Part shown: positions 35,831-45,870 of the stretch, in pieces
Layout: each line of letters starts with the position of its first letter
Position numbering within the stretch: position 1 is the first letter of the stretch
NCBI RefSeq assembly: GCF_900129495.1
Contig: NZ_FQVX01000005.1
Coordinates: 175,952 to 239,951, forward strand
Length of the DNA stretch: 64,000 bases
Direction of reading: 5' to 3'
DNA from: Geodermatophilus nigrescens
GTDB taxonomy: Bacteria > Actinomycetota > Actinomycetes > Mycobacteriales > Geodermatophilaceae
Made by a program: the position numbers and the translations under genes
The notes under the pieces: model-generated
The model's database searches: none
What the model was told of the DNA's origin: nothing
The model's input: only the letters and a program-made list of their open reading frames with translations

Positions 35831-36037
35831 CGCGGGCGACCCGCCCGGCCGAGACACGTCCTGTCAGACCCTCGGCGTAGAACGTCCCCGGTGCGAGGAT
35901 CGGGGGACCGGCCCGGGCCCGCGCCGGTCGCCCGGCCGGCACCGTCCGCGCCCGCACCGCCCGGTCTTCCCCGCCGGTCGCCCGCCGGAGCACCCGACGG
36001 CCGGGCCAGCACGACCCGTGAGGAGCACCGCACCCCC

Positions 36038-39000
36038 GTGAGCAGCACAGCCGCCCAGGGCAACGACTCGTTCGTGCACCTGCACGTACACACCGAGTAC
36101 TCGATGCTCGACGGGGCGGCGAAGCTGCCCGAGGTCACGAAGGCCGCCGCCGAGCAGGGCATGCCGGCGCTGGCGATGACCGACCACGGCAACGTGTTCG
36201 GCGCCTACGACTTCTACAAGCAGGCCAACGCCGCCGGCGTGAAGCCGATCATCGGCATGGAGGGCTACTACACGCCCGGCTCGCGCTTCGACCGCGCGCC
36301 CTACGACTTCGGCGACAAGCTGATCGACGAGGAGGGCGACGGCGGGTCCAACCGCGGCAAGGCGGCGTACACCCACATGACGCTGCTGGCCCGCACCACC
36401 GAGGGGATGCACAACCTCTTCCGCATCTCCTCGCTGGCGAGCCTCGAGGGCCAGTACCGCAAGCCGCGCTTCGACCGCGACCTGCTCGAGCGCTACGGCA
36501 AGGGCCTGATCGCCACGACCGGCTGCCCCTCGGGCGAGGTCAACATGTGGCTGCGCGCGGGCAAGCACGACCGCGCCCGCCAGGCGGCGGCGGACTTCCA
36601 GGACATCTTCGGGAAGGAGAACTTCTACGCCGAGCTGATGGACCACGGTCTGTCGATCGAGCAGAAGACCCGCCCGGCGCTGCTGGAGATCGCGAAGGAC
36701 CTCGGCATCCCGCTGCTGGCCACCAACGACCTCCACTACACGCACAAGGAGGACGCCGAGGCCCACGACGCGCTCCTGTGCATCCAGACCGGCTCGCGGC
36801 TCAACGAGCCCAACCGCTTCAAGTTCAACGGCGACGGCTACTACCTGAAGAGCGCCGCCGAGATGCGCGCGCTGTTCCCCGGTGACCTGAGGTCGGCCTG
36901 CGACAACACGCTGCTGATCGCCGAGCAGTGCGAGGTGACCTTCACCGAGGGCGCCGACCTCATGCCGCGCTTCCCGCTGCCGCCGGGGGAGGACGAGACC
37001 TCCTGGTTCGTCAAGGAGGTCGAGCGCGGGCTGCACAAGCGCTGGCCGAACGGCATCCCCGACCACGTGCGCAAGCAGGCCGACTACGAGGTCGGGATCA
37101 TCACGCAGATGGGCTTCCCGGGGTACTTCCTCGTGGTCGCCGACTTCATCAACTGGGCCAAGGACAACGGCATCCGCGTCGGTCCCGGCCGTGGGTCGGC
37201 CGCGGGCTCCCTGGCCGCCTACGTCATGGGCATCACCGACCTCGACCCGCTGGCGCACGGGCTGATCTTCGAGCGGTTCCTCAACCCCGAGCGCGTCTCG
37301 ATGCCCGACGTCGACATCGACTTCGACGACCGCCGCCGCGGCGAGGTCATCCAGTACGTCTCGCAGAAGTACGGCGAGGAGCGGGTCAGCCAGATCGTCA
37401 CCTACGGCACCATCAAGGCCAAGGCCGCGATCAAGGACGCCGCCCGGGTGCTCGACCGGCCCTACTCGGTGGGCGACGAGCTGACCAAGCTCATGCCGCC
37501 GGACGTCATGGGCAAGGGCATCCCGCTGTCGGGCGTCTTCGACCCGGCGCACCCGCGCTACAAGGAGGCCGCGGAGTTCCGCGCCCGCTACGAGTCCGAC
37601 CCGGGCGCGGCCGAGGTGGTCGACCAGGCCCGCAAGCTCGAGGGCCTGAAGCGCCAGTGGGGCGTGCACGCGGCCGGCGTCATCATCGGCCGCTACCCGC
37701 TGATCGACTCGATCCCGATCATGCGCCGGGAGGCCGACGGCGCGATCATCACGCAGTTCGACTACCCGACCTGCGAGACGCTCGGCCTGCTCAAGATGGA
37801 CTTCCTGGGCCTGCGCAACCTCACGGTCATCGACGACGCGCTGCGCAACATCGTCGCGAACGGCAAGGAGCCGATCGACCTCGACGAGATCAGCAAGGAC
37901 CTCACCGACAAGGCCACCTACGAGCTGCTGGCCCGCGGTGACACCCTCGGCGTCTTCCAGTTCGACGGCGGCCCGATGCGCTCGCTGCTGCGGCTCATGC
38001 GGCCGGACAACTTCGAGGACATCTCCGCCGTCGGCGCGCTCTACCGCCCGGGCCCGATGGGCGCGAACTCGCACACCAACTACGCGCTGCGCAAGAACGG
38101 TCAGCAGGAGATCACGCCGATCCACCCCGAGCTGGCCGAGCCGCTCGAGGAGATCCTGGGCGGCACGTACGGCCTGATCGTGTACCAGGAGCAGGTCATG
38201 GCCATCGCGCAGAAGGTCGCCGGGTACTCGCTCGGCAAGGCCGACCTGCTGCGCCGCGCGATGGGCAAGAAGAAGAAGTCGGTCCTCGACGCGGAGTTCG
38301 TCGGCTTCGAGGCCGGCATGGTGGCCAACGGGTTCTCCCCGGCGGCGGTCAAGACGCTGTGGGACATCCTCGTCCCGTTCGCCGACTACGCGTTCAACAA
38401 GGCCCACTCGGCCGCCTACGGTCTGGTCAGCTACTGGACGGCGTTCCTCAAGGCGAACTACCCGGCCGAGTACATGGCCGGCCTGCTCACCAGCGTCGGC
38501 GACGACAAGGACCGCCGGCCCATCTACCTGGCCGAGTGCCGGCGCATGGGCATCAAGGTGCTCCCGCCCGACGTCAACGAGTCCTCGTGGGACTTCACCG
38601 CCGTCGGCACCGACATCCGCTTCGGCCTGGCCTCGGTGCGCAACGTGGGCACCAACGTCGTCGACTCGATCGTGCGGGCGCGCGAGGAGAAGGGCGCGTT
38701 CAAGGACTTCGCCGACTTCATGCGCAAGATCGACACGGTGGCCTGCAACAAGAAGGTCATCGAGTCCCTCGCCAAGGCCGGCGCCTTCGACTCCCTCGGC
38801 CACTCGCGGCAGGGGATCGCCGCGATCCACGCCCAGGCCGTCGACGCCGCCATGTCGCTCAAGCGCAAGGAGGCCGAGGGCCAGTTCGACCTGTTCGGCA
38901 GCTTCGGCGACGAGGGCGGCGCGGACGACCCGTTCGGCGGCGCCCTGGACATCGCCGTCCCGACGGCGGACTGGTCGAAGTCCGAGCGGCTGGTGTTCGA

Positions 39001-39610
39001 GCGCGACATGCTCGGCCTCTACGTCTCCGACCACCCGCTGCACGGCGTCGAGCACGTGCTCGCGGCCAACGCCGACACCCCGATCGCGGAGATCAACGCC
39101 GGCGGGGTCGAGGACGGCGCCAACGTGACGATCGCCGGCATCCTCACCGGGGTCTCGCCGCGGACGAACAAGCAGGGCGCGCCCTGGGCGATCGCCACGC
39201 TGGAGGACCTCGAGTCCGGCATCGAGGTGCTGTTCTTCCCGAAGACGTGGGCCGAGGTGTCGGAGAAGGTCGTCCGCGACCAGATCGTCGTGGTCAAGGG
39301 CCGGATCAGCCGGCGCGACGACCAGCCCTCGCTGTTCGGCTCCGAGGTGACGATCCCCGAGCTCACCGAGGGCCCGCGCGGCCCGGTGATGGTGCAGATG
39401 GCCGCGGCCCGCTGCACCCCGCCGGTGGTGGAGCGGCTGCGCGAGGTGCTGGGCAGCCACCCGGGCACCACCGAGGTGCACCTGAAGCTCGTCAACGGCG
39501 GCCGGGAGACGGTGCTGCGGCTGGACCAGGGGCTGCGGGTGCGCCCCAGCACGGCCCTGATGGGCGACATCAAGGCGCTGCTCGGGCCCACCAGCGTCGC
39601 CCTGCTGTGA
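36038..39610 (+). CDS. dnaE: DNA polymerase III alpha subunit DnaE1
   Basis: A 1190-residue replicative polymerase. The PHP domain is complete: HLHVHTEYSMLDG, MTDHGN, the downstream TTGCPSG and NDLHYT keep the metal ligands that give mycobacterial DnaE1 its proofreading exonuclease. The catalytic aspartates are in PDVDIDFDDRRR (about 425). Thumb, finger, HhH and OB domains follow. GTG 36038 gives the short N-terminus before SFVHLHVHTEYS; the frame stays open to 35891 without similarity. GAGGAG lies 13 bases upstream, which is far. Upstream 35831-36037 shows no gene. Confidence 0.95.
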   Translation: MSSTAAQGNDSFVHLHVHTEYSMLDGAAKLPEVTKAAAEQGMPALAMTDHGNVFGAYDFYKQANAAGVKPIIGMEGYYTPGSRFDRAPYDFGDKLIDEEGDGGSNRGKAAYTHMTLLARTTEGMHNLFRISSLASLEGQYRKPRFDRDLLERYGKGLIATTGCPSGEVNMWLRAGKHDRARQAAADFQDIFGKENFYAELMDHGLSIEQKTRPALLEIAKDLGIPLLATNDLHYTHKEDAEAHDALLCIQTGSRLNEPNRFKFNGDGYYLKSAAEMRALFPGDLRSACDNTLLIAEQCEVTFTEGADLMPRFPLPPGEDETSWFVKEVERGLHKRWPNGIPDHVRKQADYEVGIITQMGFPGYFLVVADFINWAKDNGIRVGPGRGSAAGSLAAYVMGITDLDPLAHGLIFERFLNPERVSMPDVDIDFDDRRRGEVIQYVSQKYGEERVSQIVTYGTIKAKAAIKDAARVLDRPYSVGDELTKLMPPDVMGKGIPLSGVFDPAHPRYKEAAEFRARYESDPGAAEVVDQARKLEGLKRQWGVHAAGVIIGRYPLIDSIPIMRREADGAIITQFDYPTCETLGLLKMDFLGLRNLTVIDDALRNIVANGKEPIDLDEISKDLTDKATYELLARGDTLGVFQFDGGPMRSLLRLMRPDNFEDISAVGALYRPGPMGANSHTNYALRKNGQQEITPIHPELAEPLEEILGGTYGLIVYQEQVMAIAQKVAGYSLGKADLLRRAMGKKKKSVLDAEFVGFEAGMVANGFSPAAVKTLWDILVPFADYAFNKAHSAAYGLVSYWTAFLKANYPAEYMAGLLTSVGDDKDRRPIYLAECRRMGIKVLPPDVNESSWDFTAVGTDIRFGLASVRNVGTNVVDSIVRAREEKGAFKDFADFMRKIDTVACNKKVIESLAKAGAFDSLGHSRQGIAAIHAQAVDAAMSLKRKEAEGQFDLFGSFGDEGGADDPFGGALDIAVPTADWSKSERLVFERDMLGLYVSDHPLHGVEHVLAANADTPIAEINAGGVEDGANVTIAGILTGVSPRTNKQGAPWAIATLEDLESGIEVLFFPKTWAEVSEKVVRDQIVVVKGRISRRDDQPSLFGSEVTIPELTEGPRGPVMVQMAAARCTPPVVERLREVLGSHPGTTEVHLKLVNGGRETVLRLDQGLRVRPSTALMGDIKALLGPTSVALL

Positions 39611-39680
39611 GCCGCGGGTGAGCCCGGCCGGGCCCGCCCCCGGCGGCGGGCCCGCCGGGGAGCGGGGTTCACTGGGTGCC

Positions 39681-40454
39681 GTGACCAGCCCCGCGCCGCT
39701 CCCCGACGGCCCGTACCCCGGTCCGGTGCCCGCGGCCGCCGTGGGACCCCTGTCCGGGCACGCTGGGCACGCCGGGCACGCCGGGCACGCGGCCGGGAGC
39801 ACGACCGGGCACGCCGCCGCGTCCCTCGCGGGCGCGCCGGCCGCCGCGCGCCCGGCCGCCGGGCGGTGGGTGGCCGAGGCCCGCGCCGACCTGCGCGGCG
39901 CGATCGCCTGGGGCTGCGCGCTGGCGCTGTGCGGTCTGCCGGCCGGGCTGCTGTGGGTGTGGCTGGCCCCGCGCGCGGAGTTCGACGTGGTCGAGGGCGG
40001 CGCGGTGCCGGTGGGCCGGCCCTCGCCGGAGCTGCTGGTGGCCGACGACGGCGTGCTCGTGCTGGTGCTCGCGGGCCTCGGCCTGCTGGCCGGTGCCGTC
40101 GCGTGGGCGATGCGCCGGCGCCGCGGCGTCGCCACGGTGGTGGCCACCGCGGCCGGCACCGCCGTCGCCGGGCTGCTGGCCTGGCAGCTGGGGGAGCTGC
40201 TCGCGCCCGGCCCGACGGCCGAGGAGCTGGCCGATGTCGGCGCCCGGGTGACCACCGGCCTGCAGCTGTCCTCGCTGCCCGGGCTCGCGGTGGGCCCGTT
40301 CGTCGCGCTGGCGGTCTACGTCGTCGCGGCGCTGTTCTCCTCCCGTGACGACCTCGGCCGGGACGACGCCGGCCGGGACGACGCCGGCCGGGACGACGCC
40401 GGCCGGGACGACGCCGGCCGGGACGGGCCGTCCCCGGAGGCCCCCGGCCGCTAG
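39681..40454 (+). CDS. four-helix membrane protein of unknown function
   Basis: A 257-residue protein, perhaps of the actinobacterial DUF2567 type, though I cannot confirm that. Four membrane helices lie at about 77-98, 117-143, 150-175 and 197-219. The N-terminal arm contains [10 protein letters not shown] from a 9-bp repeat, and the tail has RDDAG four times from a 15-bp repeat. TTCACT stands 7 bases before GTG 39681, a leaderless layout. Its TAG stop overlaps the stop of the convergent LON-domain gene in the shared tetramer CTAG. Confidence 0.65.
   Translation: MTSPAPLPDGPYPGPVPAAAVGPLSGHAGHAGHAGHAAGSTTGHAAASLAGAPAAARPAAGRWVAEARADLRGAIAWGCALALCGLPAGLLWVWLAPRAEFDVVEGGAVPVGRPSPELLVADDGVLVLVLAGLGLLAGAVAWAMRRRRGVATVVATAAGTAVAGLLAWQLGELLAPGPTAEELADVGARVTTGLQLSSLPGLAVGPFVALAVYVVAALFSSRDDLGRDDAGRDDAGRDDAGRDDAGRDGPSPEAPGR
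40356..40430 (+). repeat. 15-bp tandem repeats in the tail of the membrane protein gene
   Basis: The unit GGCCGGGACGACGCC occurs four times perfectly (40356-40415) with a fifth partial unit, encoding repeated RDDAG. It keeps the frame and so can vary in length. Confidence 0.9.
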
Positions 40455-41305
40455 TTCAGGCTGGTCTCGCCCGCGAACTGGTGCAGCGCCGCGGGCACCG
40501 CGCCGACGGTCTCCAGCAGCGTCAGCTCGCGGCGCAGCATCCGGCTCTCGGTGGCCAGCCGCCGCCGGGTTGCCGACTCCGCCAGCAGCGCCTGCCGGTC
40601 CTCGGTGGTGAGCAGCGCCGCGGAGGCCACCAGGTAGGACAGGGCCCGCGGATCGCCGGCCACCGCCTCCAGCAGCGCCGCGGCACCCGTCGGGTCCTCC
40701 CCGGCGCCGGCCAGCTCCGCCGCCCGGCCCACCTCCTCGCCGTCGAGGCCGGCCTGCAGCCCGGCGACGGCGGTCACGTACCGGGTGAACAGGTCGCCCA
40801 CGCCGCGCTCGAGCAGCCCCAGCGACCCGCGCGCCGCCGCGGCCACCAGCCCCTCGTCGAGCTGGTCGGGCGCCGGGGCGGCGCTGTCGGCCGGCTCGTC
40901 GAGGACCTCCTCGCGGTCGCCCGCCGCCTCCTCGGCGGCCTCCTCGTCGGCGAGCCACTCGACCTCGGCCTGCAGGTAGGGCGGGTCCTCCCCGACGACG
41001 ACGTCCAGCAGCCGGAACCGCTCACCGCCGACCGCGACGATCCGGAAGCCGCCGTCGGGCTGCGGGCGCACCGCCTGCAGCAGCGCGGTGCAGCCGACGT
41101 CGTAGAGCGCCTCGGCCGGCGCCACCCGCTCGACCTCCCAGCCCTGGCGGATGGCCACCACGCCGAACCGCCGCTCGCCGCCCTCGGGCAGCGCGAGCAG
41201 GTCGCGCACCAGGGCCCGGTACCGCGGCTCGAAGACGTGCAGCGGCAGCACGATCCCCGGGAACAGCGGCGTCCCGAGCGGGAACAGCGGGACGAGGTCA
41301 CCCAC
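40451..41305 (-). CDS. LON substrate-binding domain protein
   Basis: A 284-residue protein made of the N-terminal domain of Lon protease without ATPase or protease parts. [25 protein letters not shown] is the family start (in this order), and [12 protein letters not shown] follows. An acidic insert (about 118-150) precedes a helical part. The function of stand-alone LON domains in actinobacteria is unknown. It is divergent from hisD, with 112 bp between the starts. Confidence 0.85.
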   Translation of the reverse strand: MGDLVPLFPLGTPLFPGIVLPLHVFEPRYRALVRDLLALPEGGERRFGVVAIRQGWEVERVAPAEALYDVGCTALLQAVRPQPDGGFRIVAVGGERFRLLDVVVGEDPPYLQAEVEWLADEEAAEEAAGDREEVLDEPADSAAPAPDQLDEGLVAAAARGSLGLLERGVGDLFTRYVTAVAGLQAGLDGEEVGRAAELAGAGEDPTGAAALLEAVAGDPRALSYLVASAALLTTEDRQALLAESATRRRLATESRMLRRELTLLETVGAVPAALHQFAGETSLN

Positions 41306-41369
41306 GGCCCGGAGCCTACGGGCGGCCGGGGGCCCGGGCGCTCCGGCGAGGAGGCCGATCCGCCCCGAC

Positions 41370-41375
41370 TACCCT
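41370..41375 (+). promoter_or_regulatory. -10 hexamer of the hisDCB operon
   Basis: TACCCT lies 42 bases before the hisD GTG and would start a transcript near 41382 that includes the GGAGG site at 41406-41410. Confidence 0.45.
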
Positions 41376-41417
41376 GGGAGGTCGTCCGCTCCCCGTCGCG
41401 CCCCCGGAGGCCCGCCC

Positions 41418-42722
41418 GTGCTCGCCCGCATCGACCTGCGCGGATCCGCGCTGCCGGGGGTCCGCGACCTGGCCGGCCTGCTGCCGCGCGCGGCCACCGA
41501 CATCGACTCGGTCCTGGCCACCGTCCGGCCGCTGTGCGAGGACGTCCGCCTCCGCGGCGCCCAGGCGGTCCGGGAGATCACCGCCCGCCTCGACGGCGTC
41601 GACGCCGAGGACTTCACCGTCCCGCCGGCGGCGATCCAGGCGGCGCTCGACGGCCTGGCCCCGGAGGTCCGCGCCGCGCTGGAGGAGTCCATCGCCCGGG
41701 TGCGGAAGGTGCACGCCGACCAGGCCCGCACCGACGTCACCACCCAGGTCGTGCGCGGCGGCACGGTCACCGAGCGCTGGGTGCCGGTGCGCCGCGTCGG
41801 CCTCTACGTGCCCGGCGGGCTCGCCCCGCTGCTGTCGAGCGTGGTCATGAACGTCGTCCCGGCGCAGATCGCCGGCGTCGAGTCGATCGCCGTCGCCTCC
41901 CCGCCGCAGCGCGACCACGGTGGCCTGCCCGACCCCGGCGTGCTGGCCGCGTGCGCGCTGCTCGGCGTCACCGAGGTGCACGCCGTCGGCGGCGCCCAGG
42001 CCATCGCCGTGTTCGGCTACGGCGCGGGCTCCTGCGAGCCGGTCGACATGGTCACCGGCCCCGGCAACGTCTACGTGACCGCCGCCAAGCGGCTGCTGCG
42101 CGGGCTCATCGGCATCGACTCCGAGGCCGGCCCCACCGAGGTCGCGATCCTCGCCGACGACACCGCCGACCCGGTGCACGTCGCCGCCGACCTCATCAGC
42201 CAGGCCGAGCACGACCCGCTGGCCGGCGCGGTCCTGGTCACCACCAGCGAGCAGCTGGCCGACGCCGTCCTCGACCTGGTGCCCGCCCAGGTGGCGGCCA
42301 CCAAGCACTCCGAGCGCATCCTCACCGCCCTCGACGGCAGCCAGTCGGGGATCGTGCTGGTCGACGACGTCGACGCCGGCCTCGCGGTGGTCGACGCCTA
42401 TGCCGCCGAGCACCTGGAGATCCAGACCCGGGACGCCCGCGCGGTGGCGCTGCGGGTGCGCAACGCCGGCGCGGTGTTCGTCGGCGCCTGGTCGCCGGTG
42501 TCGCTCGGCGACTACATCGCCGGCTCCAACCACGTGCTGCCCACCGGCGGCTGCGCCCGGCACTCCAGCGGCCTGTCGGTGCAGTCGTTCCTGCGTGGCA
42601 TCCACGTCGTCGAGTACGACGAGCAGGCCCTCGCCGAGGTGGCCGGCCACGTCGACGCGCTCGCCCACGCCGAGGACCTGCCCGCCCACGCGGCCGCCGT
42701 CCGGGTGCGGCAGAAGCCGTGA
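41418..42722 (+). CDS. hisD: histidinol dehydrogenase
   Basis: A 434-residue zinc enzyme that oxidises L-histidinol to L-histidine in two NAD-dependent steps. Blocks [57 protein letters not shown] and [17 protein letters not shown] carry the zinc and catalytic residues. GTG 41418 lies 7 bases after GGAGG. The stop overlaps the hisC GTG. First gene of the histidine operon. Confidence 0.95.
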   Translation: MLARIDLRGSALPGVRDLAGLLPRAATDIDSVLATVRPLCEDVRLRGAQAVREITARLDGVDAEDFTVPPAAIQAALDGLAPEVRAALEESIARVRKVHADQARTDVTTQVVRGGTVTERWVPVRRVGLYVPGGLAPLLSSVVMNVVPAQIAGVESIAVASPPQRDHGGLPDPGVLAACALLGVTEVHAVGGAQAIAVFGYGAGSCEPVDMVTGPGNVYVTAAKRLLRGLIGIDSEAGPTEVAILADDTADPVHVAADLISQAEHDPLAGAVLVTTSEQLADAVLDLVPAQVAATKHSERILTALDGSQSGIVLVDDVDAGLAVVDAYAAEHLEIQTRDARAVALRVRNAGAVFVGAWSPVSLGDYIAGSNHVLPTGGCARHSSGLSVQSFLRGIHVVEYDEQALAEVAGHVDALAHAEDLPAHAAAVRVRQKP

Positions 42723-43822
42723 CCTCCCTCGACGAGCTCCCGCTGCGGCCGGAGCTGCGCGGCCGCACGCCCTACGGCGCCCCGCAGCTGCAGGTCACGC
42801 ACCGGCTCAACACCAACGAGAACCCGCACCCGCTGCCCGCGGAGCTGCTCGCGAGCCTCGGCGAGGCGCTCGGGCACGCCGCGCTGGAGCTCAACCGCTA
42901 CCCCGACCGCGACGCCGTCGCGCTGCGCACCGACCTCGCGGCCTACCTCTCCCGCGGCGGGGACCGCGTCGAGCCGGCGCAGGTGTGGGCGGCCAACGGC
43001 TCCAACGAGGTGCTGCAGCAGCTGCTGCAGGCCTTCGGCGGCGCCGGGCGCACCGCGCTGGGCTTCACGCCGTCCTACTCGATGCACCCGATCATCTCGG
43101 CCGGCACCGGGACGGGGTGGGTCGACGGGCACCGCCGCGCGGACTTCACCATCGACGCCGAGGCCGCCGTCGCGCAGGTGCGCGAGGTGCGCCCCGACGT
43201 CGTCTTCGTGACCAGCCCGAACAACCCCACGGGCACGGCGGTCGCGCTGGAGACGATCGAGCGGCTGTACGACGCCACCGAGGGCGTGGTCGTCGTCGAC
43301 GAGGCCTACGCGGAGTTCGCCCGCACCGGCACGCCCTCGGCGCTGGGCCTGCTGCCCGGCCGCGCGCGGCTGGTGGTCAGCCGCACGATGAGCAAGGCGT
43401 TCGGGATGGCCGGCCTGCGGCTGGGCTACCTCGCGGCCGACCCGGCCGTCGTCGACGCGGTGCAGCTGGTCCGGCTGCCCTACCACCTGTCCTCGTTGAC
43501 CCAGGCCGCCGCGCGCGCCGCGCTGGCCCACACCGACGCGCTGCTCGCCACCGTCGACGCGGTCAAGGAGCAGCGCGACCGCATCGTCGCCGCGCTGCCC
43601 TCCCTCGGCCTGACCAGCGTGCCCAGCGACGCCAACTTCGTCCTCTTCGGCCGGTTCGCCGACGCGTCCGCCGCCTGGAAGGCGCTGCTGGCGCACGACG
43701 TCCTCGTCCGCGACGTCGGCATCCCCGGCTGGCTGCGGGTCACCGCCGGCACGCCCGCCGAGACCGACGCCTTCCTCACCGCCCTGGGTGAGGTGGCCCC
43801 CGAGCACCGCCTGGGAGACTGA
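42719..43822 (+). CDS. hisC: histidinol-phosphate aminotransferase
   Basis: A 367-residue class II PLP aminotransferase. The N-terminus [12 protein letters not shown] is typical, [12 protein letters not shown] and [10 protein letters not shown] bind PLP, and the Schiff-base lysine is in [17 protein letters not shown]. It converts imidazole acetol phosphate to histidinol phosphate. GTG 42719 overlaps the hisD stop; hisB follows 5 bases after its stop. Confidence 0.95.
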   Translation: MTSLDELPLRPELRGRTPYGAPQLQVTHRLNTNENPHPLPAELLASLGEALGHAALELNRYPDRDAVALRTDLAAYLSRGGDRVEPAQVWAANGSNEVLQQLLQAFGGAGRTALGFTPSYSMHPIISAGTGTGWVDGHRRADFTIDAEAAVAQVREVRPDVVFVTSPNNPTGTAVALETIERLYDATEGVVVVDEAYAEFARTGTPSALGLLPGRARLVVSRTMSKAFGMAGLRLGYLAADPAVVDAVQLVRLPYHLSSLTQAAARAALAHTDALLATVDAVKEQRDRIVAALPSLGLTSVPSDANFVLFGRFADASAAWKALLAHDVLVRDVGIPGWLRVTAGTPAETDAFLTALGEVAPEHRLGD

Positions 43823-43827
43823 CAGCC

Positions 43828-44424
43828 ATGAGTCGTACCGCCCGCGTGGAGCGCGCCACCAGCGAGACCAAGCTGGTCGTCGAGCTCGACCTCGACGGCA
43901 CCGGGAAGAGCTCGATCAGCACCGGCGTCGGCTTCTACGACCACATGCTGACGGCGCTGTCCAAGCACAGCGGCATCGACCTCACCGTGCAGGCCGACGG
44001 CGACCTGCACATCGACGCCCACCACACGGTGGAGGACGTCGCCATCGCCCTCGGCCAGGCGTTCGCCGAGGCGCTGGGCGACAAGAGGGGCATCACCCGC
44101 TACGGCGACGCCACGATCCCGATGGACGAGGTGCTCGTGCAGGCCGCGGTCGACCTCTCCGGCCGGCCGTACTTCGTGCACGCCGAGCCCGAGACCATGA
44201 CGCCGATGATCGGCCCGGACTACCCGACGTCGCTCACCAAGCACGTGCTGGAGTCCTTCGCCTTCAACGCGCGGATCACCCTGCACGTGCGCGTGCTCTA
44301 CGCCGGCCGCGACGCCCACCACATCGTCGAGGGCCAGTTCAAGGCCCTGGCCCGGGCACTGCGCACCGCCGTCGCGCTCGACCCCCGCATCACCGGCGTG
44401 CCCTCCACCAAGGGCGCGCTGTAG
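43828..44424 (+). CDS. hisB: imidazoleglycerol-phosphate dehydratase
   Basis: A 198-residue manganese enzyme, single-function form. The metal motifs are [24 protein letters not shown] and [20 protein letters not shown] 43828 is unambiguous. Its TAG stop is followed directly by the GTG of a tiny membrane protein gene. Confidence 0.96.
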   Translation: MSRTARVERATSETKLVVELDLDGTGKSSISTGVGFYDHMLTALSKHSGIDLTVQADGDLHIDAHHTVEDVAIALGQAFAEALGDKRGITRYGDATIPMDEVLVQAAVDLSGRPYFVHAEPETMTPMIGPDYPTSLTKHVLESFAFNARITLHVRVLYAGRDAHHIVEGQFKALARALRTAVALDPRITGVPSTKGAL

Positions 44425-44601
44425 GTGAACTTCGGCGTCGTCCTCGTCGTCCTCGGCGGGTTCCTGCTCGGCGGGGCGTGGAGCATCTGGCGGGCCGACC
44501 ACGACACCCGGGGCCGCACCGGCCCGCAGGTGTTCTTCGCGCTCGTCCTGCTGGTGGCCGCCCTGCTGGCCACCGCCTCGGGGATCCTGAGGCTCGTCTG
44601 A
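44425..44601 (+). CDS. 58-residue membrane protein between hisB and hisH
   Basis: GTG 44425 follows the hisB stop without a gap and opens a 58-codon frame. The product has two hydrophobic segments (about 3-22 and 36-53) joined by the charged loop WRADHDTRGRTGPQ, so a membrane hairpin with both ends on one side is likely. Small membrane proteins at this spot in actinobacterial his operons are known to me only by position. Its TGA stop overlaps the CTG start of the next gene, which supports it being translated. Function unknown. Confidence 0.65.
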   Translation: MNFGVVLVVLGGFLLGGAWSIWRADHDTRGRTGPQVFFALVLLVAALLATASGILRLV

Positions 44602-45215
44602 GCGACGCCGACCGGTTCCTCGGCCTCGTGCTCGGCGACCCGACGGTGGCCGCGGTGCTCGAGCGGGCGCCCGCGCTCGGCGCGGGGGAGTGGTGGCTGA
44701 CCGCGGGGCTGCTGTTCCAGACGGCGTGGAACGGGCTCACCGGTCGCCCGCCGGGCACCGGCATCCGCGACGCCGACCTCTCCTACTGGGACGACGACCC
44801 GTCCTGGGACGCCGAGGACGCCGTCATCCGGCGCGGGGCGGAGCTGTTCGCCGACCTGGCCGTGCCGGTCGAGATCCGCAACCAGGCGCGGGTGCACCTC
44901 TGGTACGCCGGCCGCTTCGGCGCCGCGCCGCCCGCGCCGTTCCGCTCGTGCACCGACGCCGTCGACGTGTTCGCCGCGCCGTGCTGCGCGGTCGCCGTGA
45001 CGGTCGAGGACGGCCGGCCGCGGCTGTACGCGCCGTTCGGCCTCGGCGACCTGCTCGGCCTCGTCGTCCGCCCCAACCCGGCCAGCCCCGCGCCGCGGGA
45101 GGTCTACGAGGCCAAGGCCGCCCGCTGGCGGTCGGTGTGGCCGGAGCTCACCGTGCTGCCCTGGACGCCCGGGAATCCCGGCGGGCGCCCGGCGCCTTCC
45201 ACGTACCGTGGCTGA
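44598..45215 (+). CDS. nucleotidyltransferase-like family protein (COG3575 type), probable CTG start
   Basis: A 205-residue protein. The blocks [38 protein letters not shown] and [15 protein letters not shown] match the COG3575 family of predicted nucleotidyltransferases; [10 protein letters not shown] supplies the acidic pair. The conserved N-terminus ([18 protein letters not shown]) reaches back to codon 5 after CTG 44598, and GAGG stands 5 bases before that CTG, which overlaps the previous stop. GTG 44628 would cut part of the conserved start. Substrate unknown. Confidence 0.78.
   Translation: MSDADRFLGLVLGDPTVAAVLERAPALGAGEWWLTAGLLFQTAWNGLTGRPPGTGIRDADLSYWDDDPSWDAEDAVIRRGAELFADLAVPVEIRNQARVHLWYAGRFGAAPPAPFRSCTDAVDVFAAPCCAVAVTVEDGRPRLYAPFGLGDLLGLVVRPNPASPAPREVYEAKAARWRSVWPELTVLPWTPGNPGGRPAPSTYRG
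45204..45209 (+). promoter_or_regulatory. -10 hexamer for leaderless hisH
   Basis: TACCGT, then 7 bases, then GTG 45217: the same hexamer and spacing as before moxR. It lies inside the end of the preceding gene. Confidence 0.5.
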
Positions 45216-45216
45216 C

Positions 45217-45852
45217 GTGAAGAAGGTGGTCGTCCTCGACTACGGCTCGGGCAACCTGCGGTCGGCGGAGCGGGCGCTGACCCGCGTCGGCGCCGACGTC
45301 ACCGTCACCGCCGACCGGCAGGCCGCGCTCGACGCCGACGGTCTCGTCGTGCCCGGCGTCGGCGCGTTCGCGCACTGCATGCAGGAGCTGCGCGCCGTCG
45401 ACGGACCGCGCACCATCGGCCGCCGGCTGGCCGGCGGGCGCCCGGTGCTCGGCATCTGCGTGGGCATGCAGGTGCTCTTCGAGCACGGCGTCGAGCACGG
45501 CCACGACGCCGAGGGCTGCGGCGAGTGGCCCGGCACCGTGGAGGCGTTGGAGGCGCCGGTGCTGCCGCACATGGGCTGGAACACCGTCTCCGCCCCCGAG
45601 GACACCGTGCTGTTCGACGGGATCGCCGACGAGCGCTTCTACTTCGTGCACTCCTACGGCGTGCGGGAGTTCCCCCTCGGCCAGGACGGCCGCCCCGGCC
45701 CGCTGGCGCCGCCGAAGGTGACCTGGGCCGAGCACGGCGACCGGTTCGTGGCCGGGGTGGAGAACGGCGCGCTGTCGGCCACCCAGTTTCACCCGGAGAA
45801 GAGCGGCGACGCCGGTGCGCAGCTGCTCACCAACTGGCTCGCCACGCTCTGA
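45217..45852 (+). CDS. hisH: imidazole glycerol phosphate synthase, glutaminase subunit
   Basis: A 211-residue class I glutamine amidotransferase that feeds ammonia to HisF. The nucleophile is in [12 protein letters not shown], and the His-Glu pair in [26 protein letters not shown] is the N-terminal block. GTG 45217 fits the TACCGT hexamer 7 bases upstream; GTG 45208 would add three residues and overlap the previous gene by 8 bases. Its partner hisF lies 12.5 kb away, beyond the inserted block. Confidence 0.94.
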   Translation: MKKVVVLDYGSGNLRSAERALTRVGADVTVTADRQAALDADGLVVPGVGAFAHCMQELRAVDGPRTIGRRLAGGRPVLGICVGMQVLFEHGVEHGHDAEGCGEWPGTVEALEAPVLPHMGWNTVSAPEDTVLFDGIADERFYFVHSYGVREFPLGQDGRPGPLAPPKVTWAEHGDRFVAGVENGALSATQFHPEKSGDAGAQLLTNWLATL

Positions 45853-45870
45853 CGCCCGGCCGGCGGCGGC

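Noticed and set aside
35864..40255. A 1463-codon open frame on the minus strand opposite dnaE
   Set aside because: It is antisense to dnaE1, whose motifs are unmistakable. Long antisense frames are expected at this GC content, and its product is His/Arg/Val-rich low-complexity sequence.
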